From a virus, in IMG/VR virus record IMGVR_UViG_3300035704_000014, positions 1-38,061 of that record: a DNA stretch of 38,061 bases; one strand, 5' to 3'. Under the pieces are notes generated by a model that was given only the letters and a program-made list of their open reading frames with translations, made no database searches and was not told where the DNA came from. Of this stretch, positions 15,799 to 25,147 are shown one piece after another (positions within the stretch are counted from its first letter, which is position 1; the number at the start of each line of letters is the position of its first letter). A program made the position numbers and the translations under genes.

Positions 15799-16359
15799 AT
15801 GTCAACGCGCGGCAATCCCGCTGCACTCGCGCTCGGGCCGGGCAAGCTCTATATCGGCCCGGTCGGCACGACGGAAGTAACGGACCTGACCACAGCGTGG
15901 AGTTCGGTCTCGGCAGCGTGGGTGCTGCTGGGCTACACCGATGCCGGGTCGGAATTCAAGTACTCGATCTCGACCGACGCGGTTGAGGTGGCCGAGGAAC
16001 TGGACCCGATCAGCAACCAGTCGACGGGCCGCACCAGCACGGTCACGTTCGCCCTGGCTGAGATCACCGCCAGCAACCTGCAGCGGGCGATGAACGGCGG
16101 CACCATCACGGCCGGGTCGGGGATCGTCACGTTCGAGCCGCCGGACCTCGGTACCGAGGTGCGCACCATGCTCGGCTTCGAGTCCGAGGACGGCACCGAA
16201 CGGTGGGTTTACCGGCAGTGCTTCCAGACCGGCGACACCACCATCACCCGCGCGAAGGGCGCGAGCAAGGCCACCATCTCCTGCGAATTCACGCTGGAGA
16301 AGCCGGCGACCGGGGCCAAGCTCTACAAGGCCATTATGCAGAGCCCGCTCCGGGCCTAG
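15799..16359 (+). CDS. Major tail (tube) protein
   Basis: 186 aa from ATG 15799, 4 bases behind the previous stop with GGAG in its end. NPAALALGPGKLYIGPVGTTEV, a WVLLGYTDAGSEFKY strand pair, and DAVEVAEELDPISNQSTG match the beta-barrel major tail proteins of actinophages. It should polymerise into the tail tube, with length set by the tape measure. It sits directly before the tail assembly chaperone, as usual. Confidence 0.85.
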   Translation: MSTRGNPAALALGPGKLYIGPVGTTEVTDLTTAWSSVSAAWVLLGYTDAGSEFKYSISTDAVEVAEELDPISNQSTGRTSTVTFALAEITASNLQRAMNGGTITAGSGIVTFEPPDLGTEVRTMLGFESEDGTERWVYRQCFQTGDTTITRAKGASKATISCEFTLEKPATGAKLYKAIMQSPLRA

Positions 16360-16377
16360 ACGGGAGACCAGCAGATC

Positions 16378-16983
16378 ATGCACGAGTTCAGCTCACAGCA
16401 AGCGCCCGGCGCGGACAACGAACCGCAGGACATCACACCCGAGGAACTGGTGTCGTTCAGCTTCAAGCTCGACGACGCGCAGTTCCAGTGCGGGCTGCGC
16501 ACCGACGCAGACGCGGTGATCGAGTGGTCCGAATTCGCAGCTGCGGCGCTGGACAGCGACATTGACAGTGAGAGCCCGGAGGGGATCGCACTGACCTCGA
16601 AGCTCCTCAAACTGGCGATGCCGAACGGCGAGTACCGGCGGTTCCGGTCGCACCTGCGGCAGCACCGCACGCAGCCGGACACGCTGATCGAGGTGCTGCA
16701 GATGATCAACGGCGAGATGGAAGAAGCGGTGTCGCGGCGCACCGCCCGCCCTACCAGGCAGCCGTCGTCCTCCTCCACTGGGGACGCGGAGCAGGAAGGT
16801 CGCGTTGCGAGGGTCATCTCCTTGCAGGGCGGGGACGTGCAGATCCTGCCGATGGACCAGGTGGTCGTACCCGACGGGGCGGCGCTGCCGCAGGATCACC
16901 AGCCGAAGCGCGACGGGCGCAGCAGCAGCAAGGCGAAGGCCACCCGTGGCGCGGGGAGGCAGAGGACCGCTACGGCGGGCTGA
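16378..16983 (+). CDS. Tail assembly chaperone (G-type product)
   Basis: 201 aa from ATG 16378. Residues about 1-115 are folded (EELVSFSFKLDDAQFQCGLR, SEFAAAALDSDIDSE, LTSKLLKLAMPNGEYRRFRSH, DTLIEVLQMINGEMEEAV); the C-terminal about 80 are low-complexity and basic (KRDGRSSSKAKATRGAGRQR). These chaperones bind the tape measure during tail assembly, and a -1 ribosomal frameshift gives a longer GT-like form. The position between tail tube and tape measure genes is diagnostic. Confidence 0.85.
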   Translation: MHEFSSQQAPGADNEPQDITPEELVSFSFKLDDAQFQCGLRTDADAVIEWSEFAAAALDSDIDSESPEGIALTSKLLKLAMPNGEYRRFRSHLRQHRTQPDTLIEVLQMINGEMEEAVSRRTARPTRQPSSSSTGDAEQEGRVARVISLQGGDVQILPMDQVVVPDGAALPQDHQPKRDGRSSSKAKATRGAGRQRTATAG

Positions 16984-17234
16984 CCCTCCGCGATCAGTGT
17001 GACCTCGCTGAACTGCTGTGGGGTGAGGAAAGCGACCGGACGGACACGCTGCGGCTCCTGGTGCTGGTGGCCAGGGGTCTCGGCGTGAAAGGCCTCGAAG
17101 ACTATGAGCCGCCGTCCGAGCAAATCGCGGCGATGTTCGAGGACGAGAAGATAGCCGACGCTGAGCCCGCAGCTGCTGGCGAGGAACGGCGGTTGCAGGT
17201 GCTCAGGTTCATGGAAGCGACAGGCGGCGGCTGA
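16378..17234 (+). CDS. Frameshifted tail assembly chaperone (GT-type product)
   Basis: The frame -1 relative to the chaperone is open past its stop and ends at TGA 17232-17234, overlapping the tape measure ATG 17234. Its product (EAEDRYGGLTLRDQCDLAELLW, then GVKGLEDYEPPSEQIAAMFED) looks like real protein and resembles the second reading frame of actinophage chaperones, but it has no start of its own. A -1 slip is therefore inferred. The one site with perfect P-site re-pairing is GCG-GGG-AGG (GGG at 16954-16956), giving about 285 aa; the true site is not proven, as no classic X-XXY-YYZ heptamer was seen. Confidence 0.75.
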
Positions 17235-20200
17235 TGCCGTCGATGGCTGACGCGTTCCTGCGGCTGCGCGTCGACAGCAGCCAGGTCCAGAAAGACACCC
17301 AGTCCGGGCTAGACAGTGTCGACACCAAAACCGCCGGCACGAAGGGCGGGAAGGACTACTCGACCGGCTTTACCGCGCAGATCAGGTCGCTGCTGCCTAA
17401 GCAGATGACCGGGCTGTTCAGCGGTAAGGCCGGCGAGGAAGGCTCGAAGTCCGGCCAGTCGTTCTCGTCGGCGCTGAAGTCGGAGCTCACCAGGGCATTC
17501 CAGGGGTTCTCCCTGTCCGCGCTGCTCGGCGGCGGCGGTGAGGGTGAGAACGGTGTCACGAAGACGGTGAACGGCGGCGGGCTGCTCGGCGGGCTGCTGC
17601 CTGGCATCTCGGGGTTGTCTGCGGTCAAGGCGTCGATCATCGGTATCGGCGGCGCGGCGGTCGCCGCACTCCCCTCTGTGGTGGCATTGCAAGCAGGGTT
17701 CATCGGCATCACAGCCGGGGTGAAAGCGGTAGACCTCGGCATCAAAACGCTGATCGGCACTAAGAACGACACGGGGCCGCTGTACGCGCAAGCGCAGCAG
17801 ATCGCAGCCACCTACCAGTCGGTCATGCAGAAAGCCGCAACGGCGATGCTGGCCCCGCTGAAGTCGATCTTCAACCAGATCCCCGTGCTGCTCAACCAGC
17901 TGGAACCCGCGATCGCGTCGGCGTTCTCCGGGGCCGCGACCCTGCTAGGGCCGCTGCTGTCCGGGCTGACGAACATAGCGAAGACGGTCCTGCCGCAGCT
18001 GGGCGGCGCATTCCGGGCGGTCTCACCCCTGATCAAGCCGCTGACAGACGGGCTGACTTCCCTCGTAGCCGGGATTCTCCCCCCGATGGTGACCCTGATC
18101 AAGGCGGCTGTGCCGGTCTTCCAGGTGTTCGCCGGGTTCCTCGGCACCCTCGGCAAGAACATCGGCGCGCTGTTCACCGCGTTCGCCCCCGTGCTAGGTC
18201 AGAGCAACCTCGTCCTAGGTGCGCTGCTGTCCGTCCTGAACGCGCTGATACCCGTCATCACGTCCCTGGCCACCTCCCTGGCCCGCACCCTGGGGCCGGT
18301 GTTCGCCGCGTTCGCAGGGGCCATCGCAGCTGTGCTGCCCGCCCTGGCCAAGGTCGGCGGGGTCATCGCGTCCCTGGCAGCAGCCGTGCTGACCGACCTG
18401 TCCGGCGTATTCGGCGCGCTAGGCCAGCTCATCCAGGATCTAGCCCCGTCCCTCAACGTGCTCGCGTCGACCCTGTCCACCGTGTTCGGGCTGCTGGAGA
18501 ACAGCGGGATCTTCGCCACCCTAGGCGACGCGGTAGAGAACGTGGTGCCGCTGATAGCGCAGCTCGTCAACGTGCTCGTCCTCGGGCTGGCCCCCGCGTT
18601 CCCCACAATCATCCAGGCGTTCACCGTCATGGCGACCGTCCTCACCCAGAACCTGACGACCGCGCTGACGCAGCTGCTGACCGCGATCACCCCCGTTGTC
18701 GCGCTGATCGCTCAGGCGACCGCCTCAGCGGTCAACTGGCTGGCCGCGACGGGGAAGCTCGTGCCGGTGCTGACCGCGCTGCTGATCGCATGGAAAGGCT
18801 GGGGTCTCGCGGTCGCCGCCGTACGGCTCGCGATGGTCGCGTTCGGGGTCGTGATGACGGTCGTCAACGCGCTCCTCGATTACCAGACCATCGCACTCAA
18901 GGCCCTTTACATCTGGGAAGGCCTCGTGACGGCGGCCACGAAGGCGTGGGCGGTCGTGCAGGCTGCGCTCGACCTGGTGATGGACGCCAACCCGATAAGC
19001 CTCGTGGTGATCGCTATCGCCGCACTGGTAGCGGGCCTTGTCATCGCGTGGGAGAAAAGCTCCGCGTTCCGTGACGCGCTGATCGGGGCGTGGTCCGCGA
19101 TCAAGTCGGCCTACGCTGCGGTCGCGTCGTTCTTCTCCGGGGTCGCCGACTCCATCATCGGCGAATTCAACCGGATTATCACGTTCGTCACGAGCAGCTT
19201 CGACACCTGGTGGGTGACGAACGGCACCGCGATCAAGGAAATCTGGGCGGCGCTGTGGACCGGGATCCAGGCGGTTTTCACCCCGGTCTGGGCGGTGATC
19301 CAGGTCGCAATCCAGGTCGGCTGGGGTCTCATTCAGGCTGCGTTCACCGTCTACGTGAAGCTGATCAGTGCCGCATGGTCCACTTTCTGGGGTCTCCTCC
19401 AGGTCACCGCGTCCACCGCGTGGGGCATCATCGAGCAAATCACGGCGGCGGCGTGGGCGACAGTCGAGCTGATTTTCAGCACCGCGTGGACGGTGATCAG
19501 CCAGGCGTGGAATGTGGCGTGGGCTGTCCTCAAGGCGGCGGCCACGATCTTCTGGGCGACGATCGAAGCTGCAGTCAAGGTCGCCTGGGATGTCATCACC
19601 GGCCTGTTCGGCGTGGCGATCAACCTGCTCACCGGCAACTGGTCGGCCGCGTGGACTGACCTGAAGAACATCTTCGTCCAGGTGTGGAACGCGATCGAGT
19701 CGCTGCTAGGCACCTACCTCACCGCTATCCGGTCGGTGATCTCGGCGGCGTGGACCGCTGTCGAGACGGTAACGAAGACCGTGTTCGACGCAATCGGGTC
19801 GTTCTTCGCGACCTGGTGGAGCGCCCTGAAGAACTCGTTCCTGATCGCTGTCAACGGGATCGCGTCGGCGCTAGGCGTCGTGTGGAACGGGATCAGCAGC
19901 GCGGCGCAGGCCGTCTTCAAGGGGCTCGAGTCCGCGCTAGGCACCATCTGGGGCGGGATCAAAGCGGTACTCGAAGCGCCGATTACCGCCGTGGTCACCG
20001 CTGTGCTGAACCCGTTCATCGGCGGGATCGACACGGTGCTGTCCTGGGTCGGCATCCCCGGCATCCCGAAGATCCCCGGCTTCGCGGCAGGCGGGCGGAT
20101 CCGCAACATGGCGGCCGGCGGCCGGCTGCCCGGGTACGGCGGCGGTGACCGCAGGATGATCATGGCCGAGGACGGTGAGACGGTCGTCAGCAAGCAGACC

Positions 20201-21208
20201 AGCCGGACGATGGCCCCGCTGTTCTCCGCGTTCGGGGTGCCCGGCTACGCGACCGGCGGCATTGTCGGTGACATCCTCGGGTCGATCCCCGGTGTGTCGT
20301 CGCTGGCCACCGGCGCGCTCGACGTAGCTAAGTTCATCTCAGCCCCGGTGGTAAGCGCGCTGAACACGATCGCCGGGGCGGCCAGTGCGGTAGGCAACGC
20401 AGTCGGCTCAGGTAACTGGCCGGGCGTCATCGGGGACGTGGCCAAGAAAGCCGTGACCGCGCCCGTGGAGAAGATCGAGGGGCTGGTCAAGGACAAGATC
20501 CTCGGGCCGGTCACCTCGTTTATCAGCTCACTGCTGGCCCCCGCACCCGGTGCACCCGGCCAGTCGATCTCACCCAGCACCGCGAGCGCGCAGAACTACG
20601 CGCGGGGTCTCGTCACCGACATGTGGCCGAACAGCGCGGCGACGAACTACGCCTCCCTGGTGACCCTGTGGAACGGCGAATCGGGGTGGAACTACCAGGC
20701 GACCAACCCGACCAGCGGCGCGTACGGCATCCCGCAGGCGCTGCCCGCCGACAAGATGGCCAGCGCCGGGTCGGACTGGAAGACGAACGCGGCCACCCAG
20801 ATCCGGTGGGGGCTCGGCTACATCCAGTCGGTGTACGGCTCCCCCACAGCTGCGCTGGACGCATGGGAAGGCCGGAATCCGCACTGGTACCGCAAGGGCG
20901 GCAAGGTCAGCCCCGGCGGCGGCGTGTGGCGCAAGTACAGCAACGGCGGCGGCATCCCTGAGCCGGTGTTCGGGCTGGGGGCCAACAGCGGCGCGGGCTA
21001 CGAGTTCCACGCGGGCGAGGAAGTGGCCAGCAGCGCGGCCCTGGCCATGTCCGCGAAGAAGCTGGCCGACATCGAGGCGGCTGTCAACCGGCTCAACGAC
21101 ACCACTGCCGGTGTGCCGGCTGGCGTCGGCCGGCACGTCGGCGGGGCCATCGGCGCATCAACCCAGGATGCCGCCTTCCACGCGCGCTACCCGAAGAACG
21201 GCTGGTAA
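17234..21208 (+). CDS. Tape measure protein with lytic transglycosylase-like domain
   Basis: 1324 aa, ATG 17234 overlapping the chaperone's stop. The tape measure sets tail length; at about 0.15 nm per residue this predicts a tail near 200 nm. N-terminal FLRLRVDSSQVQKDTQ is the usual opening. Residues about 120-600 have several hydrophobic helices; about 600-860 is a Trp-rich helical repeat (AWSTFWGLL, AWATVELIF, AWNVAWAVL). Around 950-1020 are Gly-rich conserved tape measure motifs (AAGGRIRN, GGDRRMIMAEDGETVVS, GVPGYATGG). About 1115-1220 matches an SLT/lysozyme-like fold: LVTLWNGESGWNYQATNP with likely catalytic E1149, then GAYGIPQALP and WGLGYIQSVYG, suggesting local peptidoglycan cutting during infection. 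Confidence 0.95.
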   Translation: MPSMADAFLRLRVDSSQVQKDTQSGLDSVDTKTAGTKGGKDYSTGFTAQIRSLLPKQMTGLFSGKAGEEGSKSGQSFSSALKSELTRAFQGFSLSALLGGGGEGENGVTKTVNGGGLLGGLLPGISGLSAVKASIIGIGGAAVAALPSVVALQAGFIGITAGVKAVDLGIKTLIGTKNDTGPLYAQAQQIAATYQSVMQKAATAMLAPLKSIFNQIPVLLNQLEPAIASAFSGAATLLGPLLSGLTNIAKTVLPQLGGAFRAVSPLIKPLTDGLTSLVAGILPPMVTLIKAAVPVFQVFAGFLGTLGKNIGALFTAFAPVLGQSNLVLGALLSVLNALIPVITSLATSLARTLGPVFAAFAGAIAAVLPALAKVGGVIASLAAAVLTDLSGVFGALGQLIQDLAPSLNVLASTLSTVFGLLENSGIFATLGDAVENVVPLIAQLVNVLVLGLAPAFPTIIQAFTVMATVLTQNLTTALTQLLTAITPVVALIAQATASAVNWLAATGKLVPVLTALLIAWKGWGLAVAAVRLAMVAFGVVMTVVNALLDYQTIALKALYIWEGLVTAATKAWAVVQAALDLVMDANPISLVVIAIAALVAGLVIAWEKSSAFRDALIGAWSAIKSAYAAVASFFSGVADSIIGEFNRIITFVTSSFDTWWVTNGTAIKEIWAALWTGIQAVFTPVWAVIQVAIQVGWGLIQAAFTVYVKLISAAWSTFWGLLQVTASTAWGIIEQITAAAWATVELIFSTAWTVISQAWNVAWAVLKAAATIFWATIEAAVKVAWDVITGLFGVAINLLTGNWSAAWTDLKNIFVQVWNAIESLLGTYLTAIRSVISAAWTAVETVTKTVFDAIGSFFATWWSALKNSFLIAVNGIASALGVVWNGISSAAQAVFKGLESALGTIWGGIKAVLEAPITAVVTAVLNPFIGGIDTVLSWVGIPGIPKIPGFAAGGRIRNMAAGGRLPGYGGGDRRMIMAEDGETVVSKQTSRTMAPLFSAFGVPGYATGGIVGDILGSIPGVSSLATGALDVAKFISAPVVSALNTIAGAASAVGNAVGSGNWPGVIGDVAKKAVTAPVEKIEGLVKDKILGPVTSFISSLLAPAPGAPGQSISPSTASAQNYARGLVTDMWPNSAATNYASLVTLWNGESGWNYQATNPTSGAYGIPQALPADKMASAGSDWKTNAATQIRWGLGYIQSVYGSPTAALDAWEGRNPHWYRKGGKVSPGGGVWRKYSNGGGIPEPVFGLGANSGAGYEFHAGEEVASSAALAMSAKKLADIEAAVNRLNDTTAGVPAGVGRHVGGAIGASTQDAAFHARYPKNGW

Positions 21209-24200
21209 ATGGCTGAGTCCCTCGTCCTCGGTGACATCGAGCTGCTTGGCCAGGTGGTCAACACCAACCCGATGTGCGGCGGCGCGGTGTTCTGCCTGCT
21301 GCCGGGTTTCGACCCCGGCGGCCCGCAGCCCACCACCTCGCAGATCCAGTCGATGCTGCTGGACGGGGAGATCAATACCGGCCGGCGGGCCAGCAACCGC
21401 ACGGTGACGCTGCCGATCTGGATTTTCGCTCCCAGCCGGGATGTGCTAAGCGGTGCGCGCGAGCACCTTGAGCAGATCATCGACCAGGAGATGTGGACGA
21501 CCACCTGGACCAGGGAGCGGGACACGACCGGCACGCTGCCTGCGCTGCCGATGCTGCTCGACTGCCAGCGGGCGGCCGCAACGGCGGTGGAAGCGGACCT
21601 GGTGCGCGAACGCCAGTTCTGCATGAAGCTCACCATCAAGTTCCCGGCGCTGCCGTACGGGCGGGCCGATACCCAGGAGCAGCTGCGGTTCGCGAGCCCG
21701 GTCCCGAGCGGCCCGCCGTCGCCGCCGTCCCCGGTGAGCATCGACACGTTCTCCACCATCACCAACCCGCTGTGCTACCAGTCCCCGCGCTGCGTCATCG
21801 GCCCGAGCAGCTGCGCGTTCGACCCCGACCAGTTCGGTGACCCGGGCGGGCAGAACAGCCTGTTCGACTACGTGAGCGTCCTCGCGTCCCCCCTCAACCT
21901 CACCGGCATGTCGTCGGTGGCGATGTACCTCGGGCTGGGGTCCCGCTACTACTGGAACCTGCGCTACCGGGGCACTGAGGTGCACCGGGTGACCCTTGTC
22001 CTGACGGACACCAGCGGCAACACCCTGTCCATGACGCGGAATGACCTGCGGCTCCCGGTGACCCCGCTGCCGCAGTCCCCGTACTTCTCCCCCGTCTCGA
22101 TGCGCATCCCGGCTAATGACCCGGTGTTCAACTACAGCGCGGTTGCCGCCTATGAGCTGACCGTCTCCAATCACCATCCGTTCGGCGATCATCACCTGCG
22201 CTGGGTGACGCTGTACGTGGACGCGCTGACCGCCTACCCGGACTCGGTGACGGTGACCCCGGTGACGAGAGGCGCGGTTTACACGCTGTACGGGCTCAAG
22301 GGCACCGCGCGGGCTCCGGTCTCGCTGGCGTTCACCCAGCCTGCGACAGCTGGCACGAGCACCACCGTGACTACCTCGGGGGTGAGCAGCTACACCGTTC
22401 CGGCCAATACGAACTGGCTCAAAGTCGAGGCGGTCGGCGCGGGCGGGCCGGGCTCGTCGCGCAGCAGCGCAGGCATGGGCGGCGGCGGCGGCGCGGCCGA
22501 GTACGCCCGTGAAGACGTGTTCCCCAACGTCGGCACGGAAGTCATCCCGTACAACGTCGGCACCGGCGGTACGCCGGGCAACGACGGGTCGGCCACCCAG
22601 TTCGGGCCGGGCCTGGCCGGGCCGCTGGTGGTACTCGCCAACCCTGGCAAGGCGGCACCCGCTAACAGCATCTCAGCTGGCGTAGGCGGCACCGGCTCAC
22701 CGAACACGGTGCACCACGACGGCGGGGCCGGGCGCACCGCGTCCGGGTCGTTCGGCGGCGGCGGCGGGTCCTCAGGCGGTTCCAGTTCACCCGGCAGCAC
22801 GCCGCTCGGTACCAGTGCTACCAGCTTCACCAGCCCGGGGTCATTCAGCTGGACGTGCCCGGCCGGCGTCACGCAGGTGTTCGCGGAATCATGGGGGTCA
22901 GGCGGCGGTGCCGGGTCAGGCGGCCCGACCGGCAACGGGCAGGGGGCTGGCGGCGGCGAGTACGCGTCCGGGTTCGTGCCGGTCACCCCCGGCAACGTCT
23001 ACGGCGGGGTCGTCGCCGCTGGCGGGCTCGGGGCCACGTCCACGTCCACCAGCGGGAACAACGGCAACAGCAGCTCGTTCACGGGCGACGGCGGATTCCA
23101 GGTTCTCGCGCACGGCGGGCAGCGGGGCGTCTTCACCAACAGCGGCAGCACACCCGCGAACGGGGGCACCGGCTCGTCCAACTCCGTTCACCACAACGGC
23201 GGCGGCGGCGGGGCGGCTGAGCCGTACGGCGGCGGCGGCGGGTCGAGCGCGTCCCCTTCGGGTAACGGCAACGCGGGTAACGGGTACGCGGGTGCGGGCG
23301 CGGCCCCGACCGATGGCGGCGGCGGCGGCGCGGGCTCAGGCCCGACGAACAACGTGGGCGGCAACGGCACCGTGCCCGGCGGCGGCGGCGGCGGCACGTG
23401 GGAGAACGCGCAGGCCGGCAACGGTGCGGCCGGCAAGGTGCGGCTCACGTTCCCCGGCGGCTCCCCCGACCAGTTCGGTGCACCCTCAGTGACCGGCGGC
23501 GGTGCTGGCGGGAACGGCGGGGCGACGGCGAACAGCGCCGGGTCTGCGGGTGCGCAGCCGGGCGGCGGCGGCGGCGGGGCCAACAGCGCGGGGACTTCGG
23601 AGACGGCCGGGAACGGCGGGAACGGCCGGCTGATCATCACCCCGTACGCGCCATCGGCTTTCAAGTCGCTGATCGTGCACCGGCCGCCCCGGGGCGCGAG
23701 CAAGAATTTCCAGCCGCTGGTCAGCGTGGGCGCTGGCGCTGACACCCCGAACGGGGGCACCTGGTACACCTTCCCGCAGCCGGTGAGCGGGGTGAACGCG
23801 CGCCTCAACGGCACGTTCACCGTGTACCTGATCAACAGCTCGTTCAACGGGTCAGGCTCCCGCACGGTCACCGTCACCTTCCGGCAGACCGAATACAGCG
23901 GCGGCCCCACGTACACGACGACGACGATCCCCGTCAGCTTCACCCCGTCGCAGATCACGAACGGGGTGCTGCTGGCCGGGGTGGTAACACTGCCGGTGAA
24001 GAAGATCGGCTCGGACAACACGCAGGCGAGCTTCGCGGTCTCCGTGACCGACACCAACACCTCGGACCGCTGGTATGACTGCATCCTGCTCGACACCATG
24101 GGGCAGACCGTCGTCATCAACGAGCCGAGCACAGGGTTCCTCACGTACTACCTTGACGCACCAGACCCGAACACCAGGGTCGGCAACGTGTACGGCACCC

Positions 24201-24379
24201 AGTCGGACCGCAGCGCCGCAGTGTCGGTGATGGGCGAGATCACCGCCTGGTCGGGCGGCCCCATGTCGGTTGAGCCGGTGGACGGTGAAAACCTGCTGTT
24301 CGCCTACTGCCCCGGGGCGCTGGCCCCGGCTGTCGGCGTCACCTACTCACCGACTTTCTACTTCGACCGCACCACGTAG
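21209..24379 (+). CDS. Distal tail/minor tail protein with glycine-rich fibre region
   Basis: 1056 aa from ATG 21209, touching the tape measure stop. Residues 1-165 match distal-tail proteins of actinophages (ESLVLGDIELLGQVV, INTGRRASNRTVTLPIWIF, REHLEQIIDQEMWTTTW, RERQFCMKLTIKFPALPYG). About 165-375 is further beta structure. About 385-810 is a Gly-rich region with two wedge repeats (YTVPANTNWLKVEAVGAGGPG; FSWTCPAGVTQVFAESWGSG) and long GGGGG runs, as in tail-fibre lectin-like Gly-rich domains. The rest is beta-rich. It should form the ring at the tail tip and carry adhesin-like extensions. The Gly-rich part has biased composition that creates antisense reading frames. Confidence 0.88.
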   Translation: MAESLVLGDIELLGQVVNTNPMCGGAVFCLLPGFDPGGPQPTTSQIQSMLLDGEINTGRRASNRTVTLPIWIFAPSRDVLSGAREHLEQIIDQEMWTTTWTRERDTTGTLPALPMLLDCQRAAATAVEADLVRERQFCMKLTIKFPALPYGRADTQEQLRFASPVPSGPPSPPSPVSIDTFSTITNPLCYQSPRCVIGPSSCAFDPDQFGDPGGQNSLFDYVSVLASPLNLTGMSSVAMYLGLGSRYYWNLRYRGTEVHRVTLVLTDTSGNTLSMTRNDLRLPVTPLPQSPYFSPVSMRIPANDPVFNYSAVAAYELTVSNHHPFGDHHLRWVTLYVDALTAYPDSVTVTPVTRGAVYTLYGLKGTARAPVSLAFTQPATAGTSTTVTTSGVSSYTVPANTNWLKVEAVGAGGPGSSRSSAGMGGGGGAAEYAREDVFPNVGTEVIPYNVGTGGTPGNDGSATQFGPGLAGPLVVLANPGKAAPANSISAGVGGTGSPNTVHHDGGAGRTASGSFGGGGGSSGGSSSPGSTPLGTSATSFTSPGSFSWTCPAGVTQVFAESWGSGGGAGSGGPTGNGQGAGGGEYASGFVPVTPGNVYGGVVAAGGLGATSTSTSGNNGNSSSFTGDGGFQVLAHGGQRGVFTNSGSTPANGGTGSSNSVHHNGGGGGAAEPYGGGGGSSASPSGNGNAGNGYAGAGAAPTDGGGGGAGSGPTNNVGGNGTVPGGGGGGTWENAQAGNGAAGKVRLTFPGGSPDQFGAPSVTGGGAGGNGGATANSAGSAGAQPGGGGGGANSAGTSETAGNGGNGRLIITPYAPSAFKSLIVHRPPRGASKNFQPLVSVGAGADTPNGGTWYTFPQPVSGVNARLNGTFTVYLINSSFNGSGSRTVTVTFRQTEYSGGPTYTTTTIPVSFTPSQITNGVLLAGVVTLPVKKIGSDNTQASFAVSVTDTNTSDRWYDCILLDTMGQTVVINEPSTGFLTYYLDAPDPNTRVGNVYGTQSDRSAAVSVMGEITAWSGGPMSVEPVDGENLLFAYCPGALAPAVGVTYSPTFYFDRTT

Positions 24380-24388
24380 GGGGAAGCT

Positions 24389-25147
24389 GTGAAGGACTGG
24401 TACCGCTTCGGGATGCGGATGCGGATGATGCGCGTCCCGCTGATCGGCATCATGGTGGAGCTCGGCGGGCACCTGCTGTCGTCGTCGTTCCTGCTGCTGC
24501 TCATCGGCCTGGTCCTCGGCGTCGGGTCGCTGCGCCTCGACTACGCGGGGACGCAGGCCAAGGCAGCGCACCAGCGGCTGGACGCGCTGGTGCCGAAGGT
24601 CGGCGCGATCGAGACGACAGCGGGCAACGCGCTGCCCAAGAGCGGCGGGACGATTACCGGCAACCTGGTCACGAACGGGAGCCACACGCTCGGCGGCGCG
24701 CTGATCCCCTCGGGCGGGACGCTGAGCATCAACGGGTCCGCGCACGTCAACAGCGGCGGCATGACCGTTGACGACGACATGACCGTGCACGGCAACCACA
24801 ACGTGGACAGTGACCTCGTGGTCGGCGGTGACGGGTCAGTCACCGGCACCGTGTCAGCAGGGCACGTCGTCGGTGCTATCGGCAACGGCGGCACGACGAC
24901 GGTGACCGGCAACCTGACCGCGACCGGCGGCTCGACGGTGACCGGCAACCAGACGGTGCACGGCAGCGCGAGCGTGGACGGCAACATCAGCGCGAACAAC
25001 TTCGGCGGCCCCTACCAGGGCGGGCAGGGCGCGGTCACTTCGGTCAGCGGCAGCGCGGGGACCACCTACAGCCAGACGTTCGTGCAGTCGATCGCGTCTG
25101 CGGTCAACGGGTGCATTGCCCGCCTGGACTCGTCGGGCCTGATATGA
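24389..25147 (+). CDS. Fibre-like beta-repeat protein with an N-terminal membrane segment
   Basis: 252 aa from GTG 24389, ribosome site GGGGGAAG upstream. Residues about 29-48 (LLSSSFLLLLIGLVLGVGSL) are a clear transmembrane helix, preceded by Met/Arg-rich residues, with no signal cleavage site. Residues 50-70 look coiled. From about 72, short beta repeats (GTITGNLVTNGSHTLGGALI, MTVDDDMTVHGNHNVDSD, TVTGNLTATGGSTVTG) suggest a triple beta-helix or collagen-like fibre. The membrane helix is odd for a tail gene; possibly a tail-tip protein inserting into the host membrane. It overlaps the next start. Confidence 0.75.
   Translation: MKDWYRFGMRMRMMRVPLIGIMVELGGHLLSSSFLLLLIGLVLGVGSLRLDYAGTQAKAAHQRLDALVPKVGAIETTAGNALPKSGGTITGNLVTNGSHTLGGALIPSGGTLSINGSAHVNSGGMTVDDDMTVHGNHNVDSDLVVGGDGSVTGTVSAGHVVGAIGNGGTTTVTGNLTATGGSTVTGNQTVHGSASVDGNISANNFGGPYQGGQGAVTSVSGSAGTTYSQTFVQSIASAVNGCIARLDSSGLI

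Noticed and set aside
16741-16983. Standard slippery heptamer for the chaperone frameshift
   Set aside because: Checked frame-1 codons in this stretch and found no classic X-XXY-YYZ. Only a single-codon GGG re-pairing site is proposed.
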